From: Bradyrhizobium betae
GTDB taxonomy: Bacteria; Pseudomonadota; Alphaproteobacteria; Rhizobiales; Xanthobacteraceae
Direction: 5' to 3'
Length of the DNA: 64,000 nucleotides
Assembly: GCF_008932115.1 (NCBI RefSeq)
Contig: NZ_CP044543.1
Location: 2,734,501-2,798,500 of the forward strand
Made by a program: the position numbers and the translations under genes. This document shows positions 1 to 8,158 of the stretch, piece after piece. The notes below the pieces were generated by a model. That model was not told where the DNA came from. It did not search any database and saw nothing but the letters and a program-made list of their open reading frames with translations. The stretch's first letter is position 1. Each line of letters begins with the position of its first letter.

Positions 1-1154
1 GCCAGCGGCGAGGTCTCGGTCGAGCCCCAGGCCGAGACCATCGGCAGCGGGCGGCCGACGGTCTCGATGGAGAGCTGTTCGAGCGCATCCCAGAGATTCT
101 GCGGCAGCGCCGCCCCGGCATAGAAGGCGAATTTCACCTCACTGAAGAAGCGGCGGCGCAGCTTCTCGTCGCCGCGCAGCGCCGCGATCAGCATGTCGAA
201 GCCGCGCGGCACGTTGAAATAGACCGTCGGCATCACGCTGCTGAGATTGGCAAGCGACGTCGTGAACAGGCCGGGCGCGGGCTTGCCGCCGTCGATATAG
301 AGCGAGCCGCCATTGCGCAGCACCAGGTTGAAATTGTGGTTGGCGCCAAAGGTGTGGCTCCAGGGCAGCCAGTCGAGGATGACGAGATCGCTGCCAGCCT
401 GTTCCAGAAAAGTCCAGGTCTGCGCCTTGGCCTGCTGGCTCGAGGTCAGCATGCGCTGGGTGTTAATCACGGCCTTGGGCGTGCCGGTCGAGCCCGAGGT
501 GAACAGGAACTTTGCGATCGTATCCGGCGTCACCGCGGCGAACGCCTTGGCGACGTCGTCCGCTTCAGGCGTTGCCGCGATGTCACGGAAGGCGAGCGCA
601 TCGGCATCGCCAGATCTGCCGCTGATGATCTGTGCTTCGTGCAGCGGCTTGATCGCTGCCAGCGCCGCGGCAAACGGCGTGGTCGCGGAGACATAGATCG
701 CACCCGGCTGAAGCAGCGCGATCATGCTCTTGAGCTTGTCGAAATCTCTGGACATCAACGAATAGGCAGGCGAGATCGCGGCCGAGGGAACGCCGACATG
801 CTGGGCGGCGAGCGCGAGCAGCGCATGGTCGATGCTGTTGTCGGAGAGAATGACGACGGGGCGCTCGGCGCTGAGCTTCTGCGCCAGCATCCAGGACGCC
901 GCCGCGCGGACCCGCCGCAGGGCACCTGCGTAGGTCATGGTGGCCCAGGGCGTATCGGCGCTGTCACGCTCGGCGAGGAAGATCGTGTCGGGCGTTTGCC
1001 GCGCAAAATGCTCCAGCCAGTCGCCGATGCAGCGCGCGCTCTCGCGAAGAGGCTCAGGCGAACGCAACACGATGCTGCCGTCGGTGCGATGCTCGGCAAC
1101 GGTCCTGGGCGTTGCGAACAGGCTCGCAGCGTCACCGCGTGTGGCGGTTGTCAT
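1..1154 (-). CDS. Feruloyl-CoA synthase-like acyl-CoA ligase (partial, 3' end beyond window)
   Basis: The first 384 residues of an AMP-forming acyl-CoA ligase are visible; the gene runs off the left edge. Such enzymes activate a carboxylic acid to an acyl-adenylate and then to a CoA thioester in the cytoplasm. The P-loop-like adenylation motif FTSGSTGTPKAVI is clear, followed by the LPWSHTFGAN region and a WGSTETSPL motif near the edge. The sequence between these motifs resembles feruloyl-CoA synthases that start hydroxycinnamate degradation, but the substrate is inferred. The ATG at 1154 is preceded by a purine-rich stretch (gaggaggaagcc). The gene is divergent from a marR gene, which fits local control by a CoA-ester-responsive repressor. 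Confidence 0.8.
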   Translation of the reverse strand, partial: MTTATRGDAASLFATPRTVAEHRTDGSIVLRSPEPLRESARCIGDWLEHFARQTPDTIFLAERDSADTPWATMTYAGALRRVRAAASWMLAQKLSAERPVVILSDNSIDHALLALAAQHVGVPSAAISPAYSLMSRDFDKLKSMIALLQPGAIYVSATTPFAAALAAIKPLHEAQIISGRSGDADALAFRDIAATPEADDVAKAFAAVTPDTIAKFLFTSGSTGTPKAVINTQRMLTSSQQAKAQTWTFLEQAGSDLVILDWLPWSHTFGANHNFNLVLRNGGSLYIDGGKPAPGLFTTSLANLSSVMPTVYFNVPRGFDMLIAALRGDEKLRRRFFSEVKFAFYAGAALPQNLWDALEQLSIETVGRPLPMVSAWGSTETSPL

Positions 1155-1231
1155 GGCTTCCTCCTCGCCCGTAGCGGTGATGGGCTGCGGCCTCGTTCCG
1201 GGCTGCTTTGACCATAATGTTGGGCATGGTA

Positions 1232-1252
1232 ATTGTTGTCGTCAACAACAAT
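1232..1252. promoter_or_regulatory. Perfect inverted repeat, candidate MarR operator
   Basis: Arms ATTGTTGT (1232-1239) and ACAACAAT (1245-1252) are perfect reverse complements separated by 5 bases. The site lies 78 bp upstream of the acyl-CoA ligase start and 53 bp upstream of the marR start. The size and symmetry suit a winged-helix dimer of the MarR type. Binding is inferred from position and symmetry only. Confidence 0.55.
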
Positions 1253-1304
1253 CTTTCGCCGGGCCGGGTGGCGCGCTAGGGTGACACATGGCAGGAGACG
1301 CGAT

Positions 1305-1799
1305 GTGACAGCCACCGCAGCCCGGATTTCCCCACGCGGACGCGCGAGCAGCGGCGCCCCGCAGCGGATCGACGCGGACCAGATCGGCCTCGACGCGCTG
1401 GTCGGGCACGCCGGCTACGCGGTGCGGCGCTTCCAGATCTGGATTTTCCAGGACTTCATCAAGACGCTTGGCGAGGTCGATATCCGGCCGACACAATATT
1501 CGGTGCTGACGGTGATCGGCGCCAATCCGGGGCTCTCGCAGATGGCGGTGGCCAAGCGCCTCGGCATCGAGCGCGCCCGGCTGGTGCACCTGCTCGACAG
1601 CCTCGAGCAGCGCAGGCTCGTAAGGCGGGTCAAGTCGAAGACGGACCGGCGCTCCCACGCGTTGCATCTCACCGCGCCGGGAGAGACTGCGTTGGCGAAG
1701 TTCAAGCGCCTCGCTGCCGAGCACGAGCGGCATGTCGAGGCGAAGATCGGCAAGGCGAACCGGGAGCGGCTGCTCCAGATCCTCGCCGGCTTCACCTGA
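1305..1799 (+). CDS. MarR family transcriptional regulator
   Basis: A 164-residue winged-helix protein from a GTG start at 1305, which has an AGGAGA Shine-Dalgarno 6 bases upstream; a longer frame starting at 1233 would overlap the candidate operator. The MarR core is visible: IRPTQYSVLTVIG (helix 2), LSQMAVAKRLGIERARLVHLL (recognition region) and the wing residues KSKTDRRSHALHLT. These proteins are usually repressors released by an aromatic ligand or CoA ester. The divergent neighbour encodes a feruloyl-CoA synthase-like enzyme, so a hydroxycinnamoyl-CoA sensor comparable in role to CouR/FerR is likely, but that assignment is inference. Confidence 0.8.
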   Translation: MTATAARISPRGRASSGAPQRIDADQIGLDALVGHAGYAVRRFQIWIFQDFIKTLGEVDIRPTQYSVLTVIGANPGLSQMAVAKRLGIERARLVHLLDSLEQRRLVRRVKSKTDRRSHALHLTAPGETALAKFKRLAAEHERHVEAKIGKANRERLLQILAGFT

Positions 1800-1991
1800 T
1801 CCCGACTGCTCATGATTTGTGCAAATGCCCGGAACGGGGCGCTGGCACGGCGGCTCAATCATTCATCGAAATATCACCCAAGGCACTGATCTGACGATAG
1901 TATCCGCAGGAGCCATCCTGCCCGGATTCTGTACACAATGGCACATCGCTTGCTTCAATCCGGGTGAGACCTGTTGCCGGAGTTTGTCACC

Positions 1992-3797
1992 ATGGGGGCT
2001 GAGCAGCCTGAAACGATCGCCGCGATTGTGGCCGCGCATCGCGCGGGCACGATCACGCCGGCGCAGACGATCGCACGGACCTATCAGCGCATCCGCGACC
2101 ACAACGATCCCGCCTTGTTCATCAGCCTGCGCGACGAGAAAGACGCGATCGCGGAGGCCGAGAAGCTTGCCGCGAGGGATGTCGCCGGCCTGCCGCTCCA
2201 CGGCGTCCCGGTCGCGGTGAAGGACAATATCGACGCGCTCGGATTTCCGACCACGGCCGCCTGCCCGGCCTTCGCCTACACGCCGACGCACGATTCGACC
2301 GCAGTGGAACGGCTCCGCGCGGCCGGAGCGATCATCATCGGCAAGACCAACCTCGACCAGTTCGCGACCGGCCTCGTCGGCGTGCGCTCGCCCTACGGCA
2401 TTCCCAGAAATTCGATCCGCGGGGATCTCATTCCCGGCGGCTCGAGCTCGGGATCAGCCACCGCCGTCGGCGCGGGCCTGGTGCCGCTGTCGCTCGGCAC
2501 CGACACCGCCGGCAGCGGCCGCGTGCCGGCGATGCTCAACAACATCGTCGGGCTGAAACCGAGCCTCGGCATGATCTCGACCGCGGGTCTCGTGCCGGCG
2601 TGCCGCACGCTCGACTGTATTTCGGTGTTCGCGCTGACCGTGGACGATGCCGCGCTGGCGCTGTCGGTGATTTCCGGGCCCGACCAGGCCGATCCGTTCT
2701 CGCGCGACCGGCCGCTTGGCGCGCTCACGCCGTTTCCGTCCAACATGCGCCTCGGCGTGCCGCGCAACGGGCAACTGATCTTCTTCGGCGACAAGAAGGC
2801 GGAGGCCGCTTACGCGGATGCATTGAAACGCTGGACGGCGCTCGGCGCAACGCTGGTGGAGTTCGACCTCGAGCCGTTCTACGAGACGGCGCGGCTGCTC
2901 TATGAAGGTCCCTGGGTCGCCGAGCGCTATCTCGTGATCAAGAACCTGCTGGCGTCGGCGCCCGATACGATTCATCCCGTCACGCGCGAGATCACCGCGG
3001 CCGGGGCACGGCTCACGGCGGCGGACACCTTCTCCGCGCTCTATCGCTTGCAGGGCCTGCGCAAGATCGCCGAGCGGACCTTTGCCAATATCGATGCGCT
3101 GGTGCTGCCGACGGCGCCGACGGCGTATACGACCGCCCAGGTGCTGGCCAATCCGATCGAGCTCAACAGCCGGCTCGGCACCTACACCAATTTCGTCAAT
3201 CTGCTCGACCTCTGCGGTCTCGCGGTGCCGGCATCGATGCGCGCCGAGGGCATTCCCTTCGGCATCACGCTGCTGGCGCCGGCGGGGCGTGATGCGCTGC
3301 TCGCGAGCATCGGGCGCGTCTTCCATGCGGATACGAAATTGCCCCTCGGAGCAAAGGGCGTGGCGCAAGCACCGCTCGCGCCGCTTCCAGCAAATGGCGG
3401 CGACGAGATTCCGATCGCCGTGGTCGGCGCGCATCTGTCCGGCATGGCGCTGAACGGTGAATTGAAGGCGCTGAACGCAAAGCTGGTCGAGGCGACCAGC
3501 ACCGCGCCGGACTACAAGCTCTATGCGCTGAAGACCACGCCGCCGAAGCCGGGCCTGCTGCGCGTCGAGGCCGGCAAGGGGGCGTCGATCGAACTGGAGA
3601 TCTGGTCGCTGTCGTCGTCCGCCTTCGGCAAGTTCGTCAATGCGATTCCGGCGCCGATGGCGATCGGGACAGTTCGCTTGGCGGACGGTCGCAGCGTGAA
3701 GGGGTTTCTCGTTGAGCCGGAGGTGCTGGGCGAAGCGCGGGATATCACGGCGTTTGGGGGATGGCGCAAGTTCATGGCGGAAGCCGCGACGGGGTAG
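1992..3797 (+). CDS. atzF: Allophanate hydrolase (AtzF-type amidase signature enzyme)
   Basis: A 601-residue cytoplasmic enzyme expected to hydrolyse allophanate to ammonia and CO2. The N-terminal amidase signature domain spans roughly residues 20-440. Its Lys-cisSer-Ser triad is visible as K77 in VPVAVKDNID, S151 in the GGSSSGS loop and S175 in DTAGSGRVP. A C-terminal domain of about 130 residues (from near IPIAVVGAHLSGM) matches the extra domain of allophanate hydrolases and separates it from GatA-like amidases. The ATG at 1992 has a CGGAG about 9 bases upstream and is preferred over the TTG at 1974. It stands alone, convergent with an operon of AtzE/G/H-like proteins, and no biotin-dependent urea carboxylase gene is adjacent. 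Confidence 0.85.
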   Translation: MGAEQPETIAAIVAAHRAGTITPAQTIARTYQRIRDHNDPALFISLRDEKDAIAEAEKLAARDVAGLPLHGVPVAVKDNIDALGFPTTAACPAFAYTPTHDSTAVERLRAAGAIIIGKTNLDQFATGLVGVRSPYGIPRNSIRGDLIPGGSSSGSATAVGAGLVPLSLGTDTAGSGRVPAMLNNIVGLKPSLGMISTAGLVPACRTLDCISVFALTVDDAALALSVISGPDQADPFSRDRPLGALTPFPSNMRLGVPRNGQLIFFGDKKAEAAYADALKRWTALGATLVEFDLEPFYETARLLYEGPWVAERYLVIKNLLASAPDTIHPVTREITAAGARLTAADTFSALYRLQGLRKIAERTFANIDALVLPTAPTAYTTAQVLANPIELNSRLGTYTNFVNLLDLCGLAVPASMRAEGIPFGITLLAPAGRDALLASIGRVFHADTKLPLGAKGVAQAPLAPLPANGGDEIPIAVVGAHLSGMALNGELKALNAKLVEATSTAPDYKLYALKTTPPKPGLLRVEAGKGASIELEIWSLSSSAFGKFVNAIPAPMAIGTVRLADGRSVKGFLVEPEVLGEARDITAFGGWRKFMAEAATG

Positions 3798-3802
3798 GTG
3801 CC

Positions 3803-3890
3803 GTAGGGTGGGCAAAGCGAAGCGTGCCCACCATCATCGCCAGCTTGGATAGATGGTTGGCACGGCGCTTTGCGCCTTTGCCCACCCTAC
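3803..3890. repeat. Palindromic intergenic repeat, GTAGGGTGGGC family, copy 1
   Basis: The ends are inverted copies of GTAGGGTGGGCAAAG (left at 3803, right ending at 3890), with a second inner inverted pair (CGTGCCCACC/GGTTGGCACG). It fills the gap between the convergent atzF and gntR genes. A second copy is at 27954-28049. Confidence 0.85.
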
Positions 3891-3907
3891 AGCACAGAGT
3901 GCGCGGC

Positions 3908-4630
3908 CTACACCGACACCGCGTAAATCTCATACTCCCCGCGCACCAATTCGATATGCGCGCGCATGGCGGCGGCGGCGCCCTGCTTGTCGCCGCGCAT
4001 GATGGCGACGACGACGCGATCGTGCTCGGCTTGCGACTTGGCGAGACGGCCGAGGTTGCGGAACTGGGCGCGGCGGAACGGCTGCACGCGCACGCGGGTG
4101 GCGAGCGTGATCTCGGCGATGTAGCCGTTCTGCGAGCCCGCATAGATCGCGTTGTGGAAGCGTTCGTTGACCTCGTGGAAGCGATCGGGATTGCCGGCAT
4201 AGCTCAGCACCCGCAGCTCTTCGTGCACGGCCTCCAGACCATGACGCTCGACGGCCAACATCCGCTCGGCGGCAAGGCCGGCGCACATCGCCTCGAGTTC
4301 CGCCATCGCCTCGAACATGCTCGTCAGCCGTTCGAGCGAGGGCTGCGCCACCACCGCGCCGCGATGCGGCCGTGCCTCGACCAGGCCACTCGCGACGAGC
4401 TGGCGCAGCGCCTCGCGCACCGGGGTCCGCGAGACGCTGAAGCGACGCGCGATGTCGGTCTCGTCCAGCGGCGAGCCTGGGGCCAGGGCTCCCCGCACGA
4501 TCTCGTCGGCGAGCTGCAGACGCAGTTCCTCGGCGCGCGTGACCTTCTGCAGCGACGGCAGCGCCCGGTCGACGCGCGGCACCACCGGTTCAGCCGGCAG
4601 TGTTCCCTGCGGAAGATCGTCAAGCGTCAT
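3908..4630 (-). CDS. GntR family regulator, FadR/FCD subfamily
   Basis: A 240-residue DNA-binding regulator. Residues about 28-100 form the GntR winged helix (LADEIVRGALAPGSPLDET, then RRFSVSRTPVREALRQL). The remaining 130 residues are an all-helical FCD ligand-binding domain with the characteristic NERFHNAIYAGSQN, RVRVQPFR and QAEHDRVVVAI segments, whose Asp/His residues usually bind a metal and a carboxylate ligand. It is the last gene of the atzG-E-H-gntR operon, starting 4 bp after the atzH stop codon, so it probably controls that operon in response to a pathway intermediate. The start at 4630 begins MTLDDL; the Shine-Dalgarno is weak, consistent with translational coupling. Confidence 0.85.
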   Translation of the reverse strand: MTLDDLPQGTLPAEPVVPRVDRALPSLQKVTRAEELRLQLADEIVRGALAPGSPLDETDIARRFSVSRTPVREALRQLVASGLVEARPHRGAVVAQPSLERLTSMFEAMAELEAMCAGLAAERMLAVERHGLEAVHEELRVLSYAGNPDRFHEVNERFHNAIYAGSQNGYIAEITLATRVRVQPFRRAQFRNLGRLAKSQAEHDRVVVAIMRGDKQGAAAAMRAHIELVRGEYEIYAVSV

Positions 4631-4634
4631 AAGG

Positions 4635-5027
4635 TCAGGTCTCTTTCGACTCGTCGATGATGCTGACATGGGCAGCGACGACGCGCCAGCCCTCCGGGAA
4701 GCGAATCCAGGTCTGCATCTGCCGGCCGACCTTGCCGGGAGCCGTGTCGCGATAGAACAGGGTGGAGGCGACCGCCGTGTCGCGGCCATAGCTGGTGATC
4801 ACGGTCTTGGCGGTGCGGCGGTTCAGGCCGACCGGCGAGCGGCCGGCGCGGAAGCCGGAGATCGCCGCGTAGCCATAGAGGTTCTCGCCGATGCCGTAGC
4901 GCAGCGTGCGAGGATCGTTGCGGAACAGCTCGCCAAGCACGGCGACGTCGTTGCTGATCAGCGCCTGCTCATAACGATCGAACGCGGCTTTGACTTCCGC
5001 GATCACGTCGGGGAGATCGATCTCCAT
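4635..5027 (-). CDS. atzH: AtzH-like protein (DUF3225, NTF2-like fold)
   Basis: A 130-residue single-domain protein of the SnoaL/NTF2-like DUF3225 family. The family signature is visible in [35 protein letters not shown], and the C-terminal [16 protein letters not shown] strand. In Pseudomonas sp. ADP the homologue AtzH was reported as an amidohydrolase acting on dicarboxylated urea to avoid a dead end in cyanuric acid breakdown, so the same reaction is proposed. It lies 12 bp downstream of the AtzE-like amidase and 4 bp upstream of gntR, clearly in one operon. A GAGAGGAATC Shine-Dalgarno precedes the ATG. Confidence 0.75.
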   Translation of the reverse strand: MEIDLPDVIAEVKAAFDRYEQALISNDVAVLGELFRNDPRTLRYGIGENLYGYAAISGFRAGRSPVGLNRRTAKTVITSYGRDTAVASTLFYRDTAPGKVGRQMQTWIRFPEGWRVVAAHVSIIDESKET

Positions 5028-5039
5028 TCTAGATTCCTC

Positions 5040-6434
5040 TCAAAGTCCCCTTGGCGCGGGCGCGGCGACGACGCCCATCTTCTCCAATGCGTACGCGACG
5101 CGCAGCGCGATGTCCTCGCGCCAGGGCGCGGCGATGATCTGCACGCCGATCGGCAGCGGCTCGAGCGGCACGGGAACCGCGACCACGGGCAGGCCGACGA
5201 ACGAGATCGGCTGGGTGTGAATGCCGATATTTGCGCGCACCGGCAGCTCGACGCCGTCGAGATTGAAATTCACCTGGCCGAGTTTCGGCGCGGTGCAGGG
5301 CGTCGCCGGCGCGATCAGCACGTCGACCGATCTGAACAACTCGGCAAGCTGGGCGCGATACCAGCGGCGGAATTTTTGCGCGCGATCGACCAGCGGCGCC
5401 GGCACCATGGCGCCCGCGATCAGCCGGTCGCGCACGGCGGGATCGAAATCGTTCGGACGCTTGCGGAGGCGATCGAGATGCAGCGAGGCGCCTTCGGTGG
5501 TCGAGATGACGTAAGCCGCCGCGCGGGCCCGCGCGGCCTCGGGGACTTCCACCAGGCGCGTCGCGCCGAGCGCCTTGGCGACCCGGCTGACGGCTTCGAC
5601 AGCTTCGGGAAAGACGTTGTTCTGGAAGTAGCCGCCGGCGATGGCGATGCGAAGGTCTGACACCGGATTGGCGAGCAGCGGCGTGGTCGGCTCCAGACCG
5701 CGGGTGGTGCAGGCGGCATCGTCGGCATCCGGCCCCTGCATCGCGTCGTAAGCGAGCGCGAGATCGGTGACGGAGCGTGCGAACGGGCCGAGATGATCGA
5801 AGCTCGCGACGAACGGAAAGGACCGCGCGCGAGACAGCCGGCCATAGGTCGGCTTCAGGCCGAAGATGCCGCAGAACGACGACGGCACGCGGATCGACCC
5901 ATTGGTGTCGGAGCCGAGCGCAATCGGCACCAGCGCGCCGCCGACGGCGCTGCCCGAACCACCGGACGAGCCGCCGCTCATCCGCGTCGTGTCGTGCGGA
6001 TTGCGCGAGGGACCGTCGTGGATGTTCTCGCCGGTGAAGTCGTAGGCGTATTCGCCCATGTTGAGTGCGCCGACGAGCACGGCGCCGGCGGCTTCCATGC
6101 GCTCGATCAGCGTGGCGTCGCGCTCGGCCGGCGCGCGATCGCGATTGATCTTCGAGCCGGCGCGGGTGGGAAGACCCGCGACGTCGAACAGGTTCTTCAC
6201 CGCGAAGGGCACGCCGGCGAGCGGACCGACGTCCTTGCCCGCGGCGATGTCGGCATCGACCGCGCGGGCTTTGGCACGGGCACGCTCGGCGGTGACGTCC
6301 GTGAAGGCGTTGAGGGCGCCGTCGTGCTGCTTGATGCGCGCGAGCGCAGCCTCGGTCGCATCGAGCGCGGACAGTTTCCCGCCGGCCACCGCCTTGGCGA
6401 TGTCGGCAGCGCTCAAATCTGGCTTGGCTGTCAT
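5040..6434 (-). CDS. atzE: AtzE-like amidase (1-carboxybiuret hydrolase type)
   Basis: A 464-residue amidase signature enzyme. The catalytic Lys-cisSer-Ser triad is K80 (VPFAVKNLFD), S156 in RMSGGSSGGS and S180 in SDTNGSIRVP. Its family and its pairing with an AtzG-like protein point to AtzE, which deaminates 1-carboxybiuret while bound to AtzG in a complex descended from the GatCA transamidosome. The ATG at 6434 (MTAKPDL) is chosen because it sits 7 bp after the atzG stop; an upstream extension to 6494 would run through atzG. Convergent allophanate hydrolase could consume its product. The substrate is assigned by homology and context. Confidence 0.75.
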   Translation of the reverse strand: MTAKPDLSAADIAKAVAGGKLSALDATEAALARIKQHDGALNAFTDVTAERARAKARAVDADIAAGKDVGPLAGVPFAVKNLFDVAGLPTRAGSKINRDRAPAERDATLIERMEAAGAVLVGALNMGEYAYDFTGENIHDGPSRNPHDTTRMSGGSSGGSGSAVGGALVPIALGSDTNGSIRVPSSFCGIFGLKPTYGRLSRARSFPFVASFDHLGPFARSVTDLALAYDAMQGPDADDAACTTRGLEPTTPLLANPVSDLRIAIAGGYFQNNVFPEAVEAVSRVAKALGATRLVEVPEAARARAAAYVISTTEGASLHLDRLRKRPNDFDPAVRDRLIAGAMVPAPLVDRAQKFRRWYRAQLAELFRSVDVLIAPATPCTAPKLGQVNFNLDGVELPVRANIGIHTQPISFVGLPVVAVPVPLEPLPIGVQIIAAPWREDIALRVAYALEKMGVVAAPAPRGL

Positions 6435-6441
6435 GGCGGCG

Positions 6442-6621
6442 TCAGACGGCGAAGATCGGCGCCGGCTCGGTCTCGTCCGGCAGCGCGAATTCATCGACCA
6501 GGCGGGCGAGCCGCAGCGAGACCTCGAGATTGGCGCGCACCGCCGGCCTCCAGGCGTCTTCGACCGGCAGCGCCAGCGCTTTGGAAACGGCGTCGATATA
6601 ATCGTCCAGCGGCTCGGCCAT
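6442..6621 (-). CDS. atzG: AtzG-like small subunit (DUF4089)
   Basis: A 59-residue protein starting MAEPLDDYIDAVSKALALP and ending with the acidic DETEPAPIFAV tail. DUF4089 proteins are GatC-like: the N-terminal helices dock on the amidase and the extended tail wraps around it. The ATG at 6621 has a GAGAG Shine-Dalgarno 5 bases upstream; a GTG one codon earlier is possible. It directly precedes the AtzE-like amidase, the expected arrangement for the AtzE-AtzG complex. It is easily missed because of its size. Confidence 0.75.
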   Translation of the reverse strand: MAEPLDDYIDAVSKALALPVEDAWRPAVRANLEVSLRLARLVDEFALPDETEPAPIFAV

Positions 6622-6645
6622 CACTCTCTCAAAACTCTCGCGTGC

Positions 6646-7755
6646 TCATCCGTGAGCCGGCAGCGGCGGGTGCGGGATCGCCGTCAGCAGCTCCTTGGTG
6701 TAGTCGTCCTGCGGATCGCTCAAGACCCTCTCGGAAGAGCCTTCCTCGACGATTCGACCCGACCGCATGACAATGACACGATCGCACAACAAGCGCACTA
6801 CGTTCAAATCATGCGAGACGAACAGATAACTCATACCTAGCCGGGCCTTGAGATCCTGGAGCAGGTTCAGCACCACGGCCTGGACCGACACGTCCAGCGC
6901 CGCGGTCGGCTCATCCAGGATGACCAGCTTCGGATGCAGGGCGATGGCGCGGGCGATGCCGACGCGGGCCTTCTGGCCGCCGGACAATTGGTGCGGGAAG
7001 CGATCCAGCAGATTGTGCGGCAGGCCGACCATGGTGGCCAGCTCCTCGCATCGGTCACGGAGCGCATCGCGGCCCTTGACGTCGCCGAGTTGCATGATGG
7101 GATCGGCGATGGCGCGCGCGGCGGTGAAGCGCGGGTTGAGGCTGTCGGTCGGGTCCTGGAACACCATCTGGATGCGGCTGCGCTGCGGCAACCGGGCGAA
7201 GGAGGCAGGCGCGATGGCGCCGATGTCCTCGCCGTCGAACTGGATCAGGCCGGAGGTCTGGTCGAGCAGCCGCATCACCATCATCGAGGTGGTCGATTTG
7301 CCGCAGCCGGACTCGCCGACGAGGCCCACGCTCTCGCCATGGCCGATCGAGAAGCTGATGCCATCGACGGCGCGGAACACGTCGGGCTCGACCGGCGGCT
7401 TGCGGCCGAACAGCTTTCCGAGCGTCGCGGTCGCGCCCTGGCGGGGATATTCCTTGACGAGCTTTTCGATGAGGAGGAGAGGCTTTTCGCTCGCTGCGAC
7501 GGTCGGAGCAGATTCCGCGGACACTATGCTGGCGGCAGCAGCAGCTGCCCCCTCCTCCTCCGGCAGCAGATCGCGCAGGCTCACGCCGAGCCGCGGCGTC
7601 GCGCGCATCAGCTTCTTGGTGTAGGGGTGCTGCGGATTGGCGAAGATGTCGGCGGCCTTGGCGGTCTCGACGACGCGGCCCTTCTCCATCACCACGACGA
7701 GGTCGCAATAGGCGGCGACGAGGCCGAGATCATGCGTGATCAGGATGGTCGACAT
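6646..7755 (-). pseudogene. Tandem dipeptide/oligopeptide ABC ATPase lacking most of its first ATPase domain
   Basis: Full-length members of this family carry two ATPase domains. Only the last stretch of domain 1 remains here, starting at its H-loop (STILITHDLGL) and oligopeptide-transporter C-terminal motif (NPQHPYTKKLMRATP). After an Ala-rich linker the second domain is complete: Walker [11 protein letters not shown]-loop VFQDP, signature LSGGQKARVGIARA, Walker B VILDEPTAALD and H-loop SHDLN. From the ATG at 7755 it would be 369 residues. The homology stops near 7770, and no permease or binding-protein genes follow upstream. It is best read as the surviving end of a transporter operon that preceded atzG. 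The remaining domain could still be made and might pair with another system. Confidence 0.7.
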
Positions 7756-7773
7756 CGCCTTGCGCTTGGTCAA

Positions 7774-8118
7774 GCCGCGGGAGTCGCGGCCGCCGCGGAC
7801 GGCAGCCAGGGCCTGGAAGCCTGCCGCACGAACAGCGGCAAGGTGCTCTATGACTGCGTCGCCAACGTGCTGGACAAAATGAGCGGCGGCATGGCGCGAG
7901 GGGCAGATCCTGCGGCGCGAGGTGCGTTGCAGACGGCGGCGGCGCAATTGCGGGCCGCCAGCAACAAGGCCCAGGCCCTCTCCGCCATCGCGCAATGCCG
8001 CTCCGTGTTCTCGGGCGCGATCCAGCATATGCGATCAATCGGCGGAGATGCGTCCGGGCTGAGCGCCATCGCCGGCGTGCTGAGCAAGGCGGCGGCGCTG
8101 ATCCAGTCAAAAGGCTAA
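7774..8118 (+). pseudogene. 3' fragment of a small secreted protein gene
   Basis: Reading this frame gives AADGSQGLEACRTNSG followed by VLYDCVANVLDKMSGG and an Ala-rich helical tail ending ALIQSKG. Three cysteines and the polar composition resemble a short periplasmic protein just after its signal peptide cleavage site (GVAAAADG). No start codon with a Shine-Dalgarno is present before the homologous-looking part, because the upstream sequence is the opposite-strand ABC ATPase. The fragment therefore seems to have lost its start and signal peptide. I do not recognise the family. Confidence 0.5.
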
Positions 8119-8158
8119 CGGCAGCTTCGGACGACGCCGTTGATTGGAGGCAGAGCGA

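Noticed and set aside
1815..1826. Small palindrome ATTTG-TG-CAAAT after the marR gene
   Set aside because: Arms of only 5 bp without a T-run or conserved context are too likely by chance to call an operator or terminator.
1920..1950. TGTACA half-site as a GntR operator upstream of atzF
   Set aside because: It does not fit the spacing of FadR/FCD-type operators, and no matching copy was found near the atzG start.
2454..3815. 453-codon open frame on the minus strand
   Set aside because: It is antisense to allophanate hydrolase and shows no domain or start signals.
6934..7773. N-terminal part of a plus-strand frame ending at 8118
   Set aside because: It is antisense to the ABC ATPase; only the sequence after about 7774 looks like protein-coding sequence in this frame.
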